Of a stretch of 64,000 nucleotides of DNA, positions 56,594 to 64,000 are shown piece by piece (the first letter of the stretch is position 1; every line of letters starts with the position of its first letter). Made by a program: the position numbers and the translations under genes. Source of the DNA: Chrysaora quinquecirrha (lineage: Eukaryota; Cnidaria; Scyphozoa; Semaeostomeae; Pelagiidae); contig JACTAT010000024.1 of the NCBI GenBank assembly GCA_014526335.1, positions 944,673-1,008,672 of the forward strand. The letters are read 5' to 3'. A model generated the notes under the pieces. It searched no databases. It saw only the letters and a list, made by a program, of their open reading frames with translations, and was not told the origin of the DNA.

Positions 56594-57661
56594 ATGGGAG
56601 AAAGGATTTATACTAAGAAATCTCAGAGAATTACTGCTATATTGTCATCAGAACAATCTTAATATGACACAAATACAAATTTTCGTGTTCAATTGAATGA
56701 CATTGTAAAACTAGACCCATCATTAGTATGGGTTATGGCATGTACAAAAGTTATACTCCCAGCTAGAGAAAAGGTTGAATTTGCTAAATTGTTTTGGTAT
56801 AAAAGATTGATTAGCCCTTTTAGTAGTGAAAATGCAGTATTCAAAAATAATTTTGATGTTAATCAAGAAATGGAAGAACCTGAAAAAAATACAGATACGA
56901 GATGCTGTTTAATACTCAAAATAAAACAAGATTGTGGACAGCTGGATCAAGCTTTATATCCTAGTATATATTTACCACCTTCTGAAGCAGAGACTTGGAA
57001 AAATGATGGTGATTGGGATTTCAATAAGATGAATTCATTTTTGAATTCGGATTTTAGATTGAAATTTGATTTTAAAAGTTGGGAAAATAGTATTGATGTT
57101 TGGCTTCAACAATTGATAGTGTATATCGAACATCAAGATGGTAAAGATTATTTTGATTTGGGTTTTTACGGAATGAATATTGCGGATAGAATGGGATACG
57201 ATCAAAGTCAACTATTTCGAACATGTAGGTTCAGTAGAATGGTAGTTGAGAGGCTTGGATTGGATAATTTGAAAGAAGATTATTTTCTTAGTACAGTTAA
57301 AGAGTATCATGATAAGGTCGCTGTTGTTTATGGTCATTCTGTAAAACTGTTTTGGAATTATATGAAAGACAATCATCCTGAAACTTTATATGCTTATTAT
57401 ATTCTTTATAGGAATTATGACAAAGGAAGTGATATTGATTTTCAAAAGATGATAAATTTCAATCCTTTTTTTAATTCTTTACACGTTGAAGGAAGAACGA
57501 TAAAGAACATATGTACATTGCTAGGAAGTATTTTTTTTAATAGATTCGATTATCAAACAAAATCGATTAATATAGAAGGAAATATTAACATGTACACTTT
57601 GGAACAAATAACTTTTAAAGATTGTGCTTTCATAAATAAATTGGAGTGTAATTTATTTTGA
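56594..57661 (+). pseudogene. Putative virion protein, ~355 aa, one in-frame stop
   Basis: Starts M-G-E-R-I-Y-T-K-K-S about 85 bases after the integrase. A TAA at about 56660 is the only break; the same frame then runs to 57661. The opening pattern (T-N-F-R-V-Q-L-N-D-I-V-K-L, S-L-V-W-V-M-A-C-T-K-V-I-L-P) resembles the beta-strand opening of penton-like proteins ('FxxxLxxxIxLxxxWxVALxxIxxP'). Position between integrase and another such protein supports a structural role. No firm homology. Confidence 0.5.
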
Positions 57662-57756
57662 TGCGATATTTCGACTAATGAGGTATTTAATCCTTCATTC
57701 TTTCGAGTCAAGTTATTATTCACATCAGATCCATCATTGTATAGAGATAAAGAAAT

Positions 57757-58619
57757 ATGAATTTGTTGAACAACAATGCAGATGACTTTTTACTTCAAGG
57801 ATATTATGCTAGTGAGTCTTCGGAATTTTGAAATTTAACGGTCAATTGGTAAATAATGATGAGCTTAGTAGTATACAAATTACAGAAGGATGGCAAGTGG
57901 CATTAAGCAAAATAGTATTTAATTACTACGATTATTATAAGGATACAGGTGTGCCAGTTATAAAGATTCCAGACCAATATATCTTGGAAGATTGGATGGT
58001 AGAAATAAAGTTAGGAGCATGGAAAAATTATAAACATGATGAAGACAAAAGAAATGTCGATGGGCAGCTAATGTATGTGACTAGAGAACATAATGAAGCA
58101 AGCTATAAAGAAAATTATTATAATTGTGTGACAAATATATCCAATAGTAATAAGTATTATATGGACTTTAAGCAACCGATGACGTCTGTCATTCGACTTG
58201 ATGTGGCTAAAATGTTGAATCAACGTTATGCTCCATTGGCTGTGAAGGTAGTGCCTGTGAAACAAATTTTAGATGTTATAACAGATTATAACGAATTTTC
58301 TATAAAAGATGTAGATGGTGCTGATTATATGTTCAAGACTGCATTTGAAAAAATGGTATTGAACAACTATCCTCTACATGACGATAAACAGCTGTTTACA
58401 TATATTCCTTATGACAATGACACTCAATGGAATTTCTTTAGTACCATCTTGTCAGATGGAAATGATATTTTTTCATATAAACCTGAAACATTAATGTTTT
58501 GTGATTTGAAAAATCAATCGCTAAATACTTTTCACATTTTAATGACGAATTCTTCTGGTGAAAAATTGATAGTGAATGCTTATGTGGATTTAATGTTTAG
58601 AGATAAACAAACAGCATAG
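57757..58619 (+). pseudogene. Penton-like putative capsid protein
   Basis: The likely start at 57757 (M-N-L-L-N-N-N-A-D-D-F-L-L-Q) is separated by a stop and shift near 57828 from a clean 263-codon frame. Its opening, I-T-E-G-W-Q-V-A-L-S-K-I-V-F, matches the 'GxWxVALxxI' strand common to Polinton/adintovirus penton-like proteins. It also ends in a short beta strand closing L-M-F-R-D-K, comparable to L-H-F-R-R-K in the other element (4749-5741). Sequence similarity between the two is low. Call is from pattern and position. Confidence 0.5.
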
Positions 58620-58628
58620 AGCACATGT

Positions 58629-58664
58629 CGATCAATCAATCATTTATTATTTGACATGTGTCAA
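58629..58664 (+). promoter_or_regulatory. Promoter-like motif: ATCAATCAATC then TTGACATGTGTCAA
   Basis: CGATCAATCAATC (58629-58641, the repeat in reverse orientation) and the palindrome TTGACATGTGTCAA (58651-58664), about 70 bases before the gene at 58736. No clear TATA box. Confidence 0.4.
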
Positions 58665-58735
58665 AAAATAACATATCAATTGAGTGTTTTGTGAGAGCGA
58701 TATTCGGTTGTGTTAAATGCGAAAAAAACAGTAAG

Positions 58736-59293
58736 ATGGCTAGCAAACTATTCGATCAAGAAGAATTTAATAGAAGAATTCCACAAGTGCAAAAACTAAG
58801 ACAAGAGTGAGTTAAACACTGTGAACATATGTATTGCGGTCCTGAATGGAGAGAAACGCTTTATCAGTTTGCTGATTGCATGACCTGGAGAAGAATATCA
58901 GACGCAAGAGAAAAATTGCATATGAAATATGCAATGTATAGCATTGATCAACAAGAAGTATATGAAGGAATTTTTCATATTGCATATGGTACATTCAAGA
59001 AGAGAGTCGAGGACATATGGAAAGAAGAAAATGTAACTGGCATGATGTTAGCATTCGCTGTCGCAGACAATAGTAAAATTAAAGAACTGGTTAAGAATAT
59101 TGAGGCTGCTGTAGAAATTCAATTGCAAGCGATAAAATTCAGAGAACATTATGAGACTTTGGCGAGACTGGAGCTGCAAGAAAAACGAAAAATCAGAAGA
59201 ACAAAAAGTTTTACATTATTAGATGAAGGGGAAAAAGAAGCATTACAAGTCAAAAAACTGAAATCAAGACCTTATTTCACATTCATTGGCTGA
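58736..59293 (+). pseudogene. Unrecognised 185-aa helical protein, one in-frame stop
   Basis: Starts M-A-S-K-L-F-D-Q-E-E-F-N. A TGA at 58808-58810 is the only interruption; the frame continues through C-G-P-E-W-R-E-T-L-Y-Q-F and a long charged helical region to 59293. No family recognised. Its promoter region carries the element's shared motif. Confidence 0.5.
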
Positions 59294-59331
59294 ATTTCTA
59301 TAAGAACAATAAAACAAAGAACTATTGTTAT

Positions 59332-59413
59332 TTGATTGATTGATTTTTATGACAATAATAGAATGTTAGATTTATTGATTGATTGATGTTCTGTCAAATA
59401 TTTAGTATAAATA
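59332..59413 (+). promoter_or_regulatory. Promoter-like motif, two copies, plus TATAAATA
   Basis: TTGATTGATTGATTTTTATGACA (59332-59354), TTGATTGATTGATGTTCTGTCA (59375-59396) and TATAAATA (59406-59413), twelve bases before the ATG at 59425. Confidence 0.65.
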
Positions 59414-59424
59414 AGATATGCGAA

Positions 59425-59775
59425 ATGAGTTATAAACACTTTACTGGGCAAATATCATATAGGGATGTCAAGTCTTTATTTGCTTCATTAATGAAAGAAA
59501 TTGGATCAGAAGGCTTGACTGAAGCTGATTTGGCAAGACGGGAATTTTTTGGTCGACCTAACTTTGGCAATGTTAATGATAGAGTGCTGGTAGTAAATAA
59601 CTTTATTAGAGGACGAAATGAAAGTCATTTTTATAAAATTGACTTGATTCGAAAAGCGTTAAAAGGTAAATTAAAAGGAGAAAAAAATTTGCAAGGATAT
59701 CTTCTAAGAAGAATTTTTGACAGTAACTTGCCTATAAACAATCACCTTCAACAACTTTTTTCTGAAACTAATTAA
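59425..59775 (+). CDS. Unrecognised 116-aa protein
   Basis: Uninterrupted from M-S-Y-K-H-F-T-G-Q-I-S-Y-R-D to F-S-E-T-N. Chosen start is the first ATG after the TATA-like box. Mixed basic, with R-E-F-F-G-R-P-N-F-G-N-V-N-D and a K-A-L-K-G-K-L-K-G-E-K stretch. One of the few intact genes of the element. No family recognised. Confidence 0.6.
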   Translation: MSYKHFTGQISYRDVKSLFASLMKEIGSEGLTEADLARREFFGRPNFGNVNDRVLVVNNFIRGRNESHFYKIDLIRKALKGKLKGEKNLQGYLLRRIFDSNLPINNHLQQLFSETN

Positions 59776-60193
59776 AAAATCAGTTTTGTACTAACGTTTT
59801 ATAATATATAATCAACAACAACAAGTAATTATTCAAGTTTAAGTAATAGTAGTAGTAGCAGTAGAATTAATGTAAGTTTGATTTTGCAAAGTTTGATTTC
59901 TTGAATTTTCTGAAATATAATTTTTTTTGTCTCAACTCTTCCATTTGATTCATAATCATTTCCAGAATAATATTATTTTGATGACAATAGGCAAGTAAGA
60001 ATACTGTTTGAAACGCTAGTACTGTTATTATTAATAATACTAAATGTATCTCAGAAAGTTTATTAAATCAAGAACAGACCTTTAAAAAAAGCTGTTCAAT
60101 CTTCTTCTGAATCGGAGGTTTCACAATCTGACGTATAATGTGTTGAAGAATCTTTGTCGACGCTCTATTCATCAAATTCTCCATCTAGAATAA
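59776..60193. other. Spacer between convergent genes
   Basis: AT-rich with a (AGT)n-like run near 59850. Convergent gene ends lie on both sides; no coding sequence recognised. Confidence 0.5.
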
Positions 60194-60499
60194 TTATTTC
60201 CTCTTCTTCTTCCTCTCTTTTTCTTCTTCCGCTTTCTGCAACGCTTCCATCTTCTTCTTCTTCCTCCTTTTTTCTTTTTCATCTGCTTTCAAAAGCGCTT
60301 CCATCCTCTTCTTCTTCTTTTCTTCTTCTTTCTCTTTCCTCGACTCTTCCACATCCCTTATCCAATCTGGACAAATTTCGAAAGTTTCAGAATGTACAAG
60401 GCATTCTCCACAGTAAAATGTATGCTGACTTAGAGCTAAAGTACAGCACTGTATTTCTGTAATGCTTTCTTGCTGTTCTTGTACACTTTTAGCATCCAT
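60194..60499 (-). CDS. Zinc-finger-like small protein with Lys/Glu-rich tail
   Basis: 101 uninterrupted codons on the minus strand. After M-D-A-K-S-V-Q-E-Q-Q come C-C-x6-H-x3-Y-C-G-E-C and a further C-P-D-W, which could bind one zinc ion. The C-terminal half is a near-perfect K/E repeat (K-R-M-E-A-L-L-K-A-D-E-K-E-K-R-R twice). Convergent to the previous gene, with its own motif and TATA box upstream. A regulator or DNA-binding protein is possible. Confidence 0.5.
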   Translation of the reverse strand: MDAKSVQEQQESITEIQCCTLALSQHTFYCGECLVHSETFEICPDWIRDVEESRKEKEEEKKKKRMEALLKADEKEKRRKKKKMEALQKAEEEKERKKKRK

Positions 60500-60545
60500 A
60501 TTTTCTTACTTTGAAAAGTTAACTGCGTAACTACTAATGTTTCAG

Positions 60546-60603
60546 CCCTTTAAATAGACTTTATTAAACAATAAAACTGTCAATCAATCAATCAATCAAT
60601 CAA
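60546..60603 (-). promoter_or_regulatory. Promoter-like motif: (TTGA)n TTGACAG plus TATTTAAAG
   Basis: On the minus strand TTGATTGATTGATTGATTGA followed by CAG (60577-60603), then CTATTTAAAGGG (60546-60557), about 45 bases before the ATG at 60499. Confidence 0.6.
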
Positions 60604-60902
60604 ATGTTAAACTTGTCAATTATGAAAGAGTATAAAGGATCTCGGCCAATATTGTGATGAACGAGATTTGTTCATTCTGCATTGTGTGAGCAAAAATTTT
60701 TACGATGTTTTCGGAATATTTTACACCACTGTTGATTTTAAACGGTACAGAACTGTTTAAAAGACTTATTAAACAGACAAATGCGAACATAATTGGTGGA
60801 AAAGAAGGTTATATTTCGTAAAAGGCAATTGGATGAATACGAATTTGAACAAATACAAAATTTATAAACTCAAGAGACTTTGTCATATAAAATATTGTCT
60901 TT

Positions 60903-61310
60903 TTAATTTGAGTTCAAATCTTCTAGTTTCTTTTTCAATAGAAGATTTTTGCATTGAAAAGTAAGTGAACATTGTAATTCTAATTTCTTAATCGACTCTT
61001 CAAATTGTTTTCCATAAATTTGAATGATGTTTGCCTCTTTGATATATTTTATTTTATCATTATATTTCTCTCTTTCTGGCTTTAATATATCTTCGTCAAT
61101 ACTGTCTGTTTGAGCATCCATTTTGTTGCATCTTAGAAGTAACGCTTCATAATTTTTAACTTCTTCTTCAATCAGATTCTCGATGATATCCTCTTTCATA
61201 AAAACTGTCTCTACTAAATAAGTTTTAAATATTTGATATTGTCTAAATAAGCGTAGATTTAATTTAAACTCTTGATCGGGTAAAATTTCACTTTCCTTCT
61301 CGAAAGACAT
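60903..61310 (-). CDS. Unrecognised ~135-aa coiled-coil protein
   Basis: Uninterrupted from M-S-F-E-K-E-S-E-I-L-P-D (ATG at 61308-61310, an upstream in-frame start being less likely) to D-L-N-S-N. Charged helical sequence with heptad-like leucines. No family recognised. Its upstream region carries the shared motif. Confidence 0.5.
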   Translation of the reverse strand: MSFEKESEILPDQEFKLNLRLFRQYQIFKTYLVETVFMKEDIIENLIEEEVKNYEALLLRCNKMDAQTDSIDEDILKPEREKYNDKIKYIKEANIIQIYGKQFEESIKKLELQCSLTFQCKNLLLKKKLEDLNSN

Positions 61311-61316
61311 AATGCT

Positions 61317-61418
61317 AATATTATAAAAATCAGTAAACATTCGTTTTTATGTCATTAAACAATCAATCCATCAATCGATCAATCAATCAATCATTTTTTG
61401 ACAAGGTATCAATCAAAC
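61317..61418 (-). promoter_or_regulatory. Promoter-like motif with TTATAATA box
   Basis: On the minus strand TTGATTGATACCTTGTCA, then a run TTGATTGATTGATCGATTGA ending ATGACA (61352-61418), then TTTTATAATA (61317-61330), directly before the gene at 61310. Confidence 0.6.
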
Positions 61419-61493
61419 AGAATAAAATATAATATATAGCAAGCCATAATAATAGTAAATAGTCAAATCGTGGAGTGATTAGTAATAATAATA

Positions 61494-61970
61494 ATGTTAA
61501 CGTTTAATACTGAAAACAGTCAAATAATGTCGAATTTTGGAACATATAGAAGAAATGAAGATGATTACGAAAGTGATGAAAGTGCGGAACAGCGATTTGA
61601 AGATGCAGATGAAAGCGACGATGAAAATGAAGGTCCAGCAGAATGGTTTCCCCGTGAATTGGGTTTAATGGGTGCAACGAGTTCTATTGTTCTTGATTTA
61701 GCTAGAAAAGAAAAGTATAAGGAAGATACAGAATTGCTATCTGCTGAAGAATTCGATTTAAATTGTCAAATTCAAGATTTATTTAATGAAATAGAAGGAT
61801 GTTTTGGCAGAATTAGTAGCAATCAATTCAATTTGCATAGAGTAAATTTAGTTTACCATTTGTTTACCATAAAATACATAGAGTAAATTTAATTTACCAT
61901 AAAATAGAAGCACGATGTAATGCTGTTCATCATAAGATAGAAGAAAATGGCTTTATAAATTTATATTAGG
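61494..61970 (+). pseudogene. Acidic N-terminal protein disrupted by a local duplication
   Basis: Starts at 61494 or, better, at the second ATG near 61527 (M-S-N-F-G-T-Y-R-R-N). Acidic stretch (D-E-S-D-D-E-N-E-G), then P-A-E-W-F-P-R-E-L-G and a helical part. A roughly 35-base duplication at 61850-61905 (AGAGTAAATTTAGTTTACCAT repeated) introduces a stop; the natural frame resumes after it and ends near 61968. Unknown function. Confidence 0.5.
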
Positions 61971-61978
61971 AAGATCAT

Positions 61979-62395
61979 ATGGATGAATGGAAAATATGGC
62001 AAAGACACATCAATTTAAATTTGAGACATTATCATGATATATTAAGATCAGAATTCCGTAAGATCAAGTTATCGACATTGGATGCAAATACTACACTATT
62101 TGTAAAAGCAGCGATGCAGTATATGTCAAAACGCCCTACATTTTCGATTATGATGATGGTCAGCTTATTTTTTGAAGGAGATTATGATGGAGCCGATGGT
62201 TATTTCTTTTTTGATTTTGAAAAAAAAGAAGCAGCAGTGCCAGGTTCAGTTTCACTTAAGATCATGAAAATTCATCCGCTCCATATGTCAGAAGCAATAC
62301 CTTCACCTACCATAAGACTAAAGGTTCTTAAATTTATTTGCTATTCTCAAAATAATGAAGGAGTTGCTATTGACGAGGTTAATGTAATCAATTAA
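61979..62395 (+). CDS. Unrecognised 138-aa protein, last gene of the element
   Basis: Uninterrupted: M-D-E-W-K-I-W-Q-R-H-I-N-L-N-L-R-H-Y, then a hydrophobic/acidic centre (F-F-E-G-D-Y-D-G-A-D-G-Y-F-F-F-D-F) and a strand-rich end. It starts about nine bases after the previous gene ends. No family recognised. Gene density drops sharply after its stop. Confidence 0.55.
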   Translation: MDEWKIWQRHINLNLRHYHDILRSEFRKIKLSTLDANTTLFVKAAMQYMSKRPTFSIMMMVSLFFEGDYDGADGYFFFDFEKKEAAVPGSVSLKIMKIHPLHMSEAIPSPTIRLKVLKFICYSQNNEGVAIDEVNVIN

Positions 62396-62399
62396 AAAA

Positions 62400-64000
62400 A
62401 CAGTGACTACAAGAACAATATCATAAACAGTAACTACAAGAACTAATTATAAACATTTTTTTCTTAGATTGTTTCTTAACATAGAGTAAAAATGTTTCAG
62501 CCATGTTTAAGCCGCTGACCACACAGCACATTGCGTCTGCAGAGGGCACTGGGGCATGGCGGCTGACTCTAGGCCAGCCTAAGGGGGGTGGTGATTTCTT
62601 TCTGCGATCGTCCCTCCCACAAGCTTTGTGCAAACGTGTTCGTACGAAATTTTTTAAGTTGAAGGTAAAAGGCTTGAGGAAAACATCATTGCTTGGCAAT
62701 AGCTCGAGCAGGATTGCACAGAAAGCATCTTGAATTTGCTGGATGGGCTGCAGATTTTTGCTTCAAAATACTATAGTGCAAAAAAGCGTATTTCACAAAA
62801 TCGGCCCTTTGCCACACGATCAAACACTTCGGACAGCGTGTTTAGAAGAATTGCCAAGATGGCAAGCAAGGTGAGTTCCTTCCAAAAATTTGCATTAATA
62901 TTGTTTTTCTTCTCTCGCAGTTCCTTTATTTCTGACTGTGAGATACGTGGATTCGAAAGTTATTTTACTTTCAGGGTCATCGTTTTAAATAAACCATCAA
63001 GTAGCTGGTGAACACCAATTTTTCTAGGCCAGGGGCTATCAGGCTGTCGATTTTGCAGAAAGATGGGTGTTAGTTTCCTATTTTCGCTCTTTCAACAACA
63101 TTTTTTGTCTCTGCCAGATTGGGGCATAAATTTGTCTTTGCTAGCAACACCATTTTACAATGCGATTTTCAAAAAATCTGCCCTTCGCCACAAAGCAAAG
63201 ATTATGTCTGCTGGTAAAACTGAATTTCCTCATTCAGAAAACATAAATTTCATCATTGGGAAAATTTTTGTTCACCTCGATCAGTGGTCTCAACGTGCGT
63301 AACAAAATATGGATTTTTACTAAGTTTGAATGCCCGCCAAAGCAAGTGATAGGCCTACTGATTGGACATGATAGTTATTTATAAACAAAATTTCAAGGCC
63401 ACAATAAATATAAAGACCAATTTTTGCATGGTTGTTTGTAATGCAATTTCAAAAATGTCTTTTCAATGTATTTTAATTTCATGTAAAATTGAACACTTAA
63501 AAAACATGCATTGTATTAGAAGAACCAACAGTATGTTTTTATCTTTACGCCTTCTATTCTACCATATGTATGTTGTTGGATGCATAATATAGGCTACTGT
63601 GCACATCTTTTTGTAACAATGATTTTATATTTCTATTACAGTGATACTGGATCTTAACTATGTTAACATGAATCTCATTATTATTCTATACATAATTATC
63701 ATGACATACATAAAATTATCTGGAACGTATGCAGTGAAATTGGTCACAAACGTTTACTATTTTGAAACTATAAAACTGTTTTTAGCGTTGTGTAAACTGT
63801 CAAATGAATGTGGTAGTACTACCCTGGCTGACAGTGAGGGTGATCAAATGATCAAGAATCTCACACACAAGAGGCATGAATTATAACAAATACACTTACT
63901 GTAACCTGCCTTCTGTAGGTTCTGTGTAATCATGGTCTAATCCAGCTAACTTGTGGTGTCAAAAGCTTGGCATGGTTGGGGCTGTAACCCACATAGGGTG
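62400..64000. other. Flank without recognised gene
   Basis: Composition changes from the element (GC-richer at 62500-62650). Short frames only; a tandem AACAGTAACTACAAGAAC-like word lies at 62398-62440. I see no repeat family or gene I can name. Confidence 0.5.

Larger units (their letters stand above)
35200..62400. mobile_element. Large integrated virus-like (Polinton-related) element, ~27 kb including insertions
   Basis: A run of about 20 small genes, mostly on the + strand, with viral spacing, ATGA overlaps and little recognisable homology, containing a Polinton-type integrase at 55327-56508. Removing the 6.2-kb transposon and the other insertions leaves roughly 18 kb, within the size range of Polintons. 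The ends are approximate: I did not find terminal inverted repeats, and a LINE adjoins the left edge. No DNA polymerase, packaging ATPase or protease was seen inside. Structural genes are suggested by position at 56594-58619. Assignment as one element rests on gene style, the shared promoter motif and the duplicated module. Confidence 0.6.

Noticed and set aside
60154..60462. Serine-rich plus-strand frame
   Set aside because: Antisense of the Lys/Glu repeat tail of the minus-strand zinc-finger-like gene, which has its own promoter motif.
62503..63302. Small plus-strand frames after the element
   Set aside because: No recognisable composition, start context or homology pattern; treated as chance.

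Overview
The window reads as a repeat graveyard from an AT-rich invertebrate animal genome, most compatible with a cnidarian. This is inferred from eukaryotic GT-AG introns and from the mix of Helitron, Penelope-like, Polinton/Maverick, hAT, MULE, non-LTR and MITE sequence; no host marker gene confirms the lineage. No intact, clearly cellular gene was recognised. Almost every recognisable reading frame is transposon- or virus-derived and carries stops or frameshifts.

Layout. 1-2172 (-): Helitron Rep. 2914-6096 (-): compact capsid block of a Polinton/adintovirus-like element (unknown 120-aa protein, penton-like, basic core-like, double-jelly-roll major capsid). 7408-8213 (+): hAT-type TTF zinc-finger fragment. 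8500-12890 (-): pieces of the same kind of element's family-B DNA polymerase, split by a 5'-truncated Penelope-like retroelement (9135-10861, 11-bp target duplication) and by minisatellites. 16582-17938 (-): DUF3987-like pseudogene with an intron. 20702-21107: MITE. 22590-23472: two minisatellites, followed by a second polymerase fragment. 24869-26762 (-), 29690-30170 (+) and 33850-35180 (-): non-LTR retrotransposons. 28190-28560: GAT-rich simple repeat. 31430-33410 (-): MULE-like SWIM transposase remains.

The centrepiece is 35.2-62.4 kb: about 20 small, tightly spaced, mostly unrecognised genes, chiefly on the + strand, around one Polinton-type retroviral-fold integrase (55327-56508). I read it as a second integrated virus-like element, distinct from the first. 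It holds two copies of a two-gene module (35822-36533 and 41678-42502). Several genes are preceded by a shared TTGATTGATTGA...TGTCA/TGACA motif, with a TATA-like box in most cases. I saw no polymerase, ATPase or protease within it.

That element was later hit by other mobile DNA: a SINE-like cluster (36.97-37.50 kb), a retroelement fragment in which a LINE endonuclease is fused in frame to Penelope-type reverse-transcriptase sequence (39.79-41.64 kb), and a 6.2-kb DNA transposon with ~293-bp terminal inverted repeats (45990-52231). The transposon carries a three-exon XPG/FEN1-like nuclease gene and splits one element gene at a 24-bp palindrome. Decay is mostly single stop codons and 1-2 base shifts, so the products remain legible.
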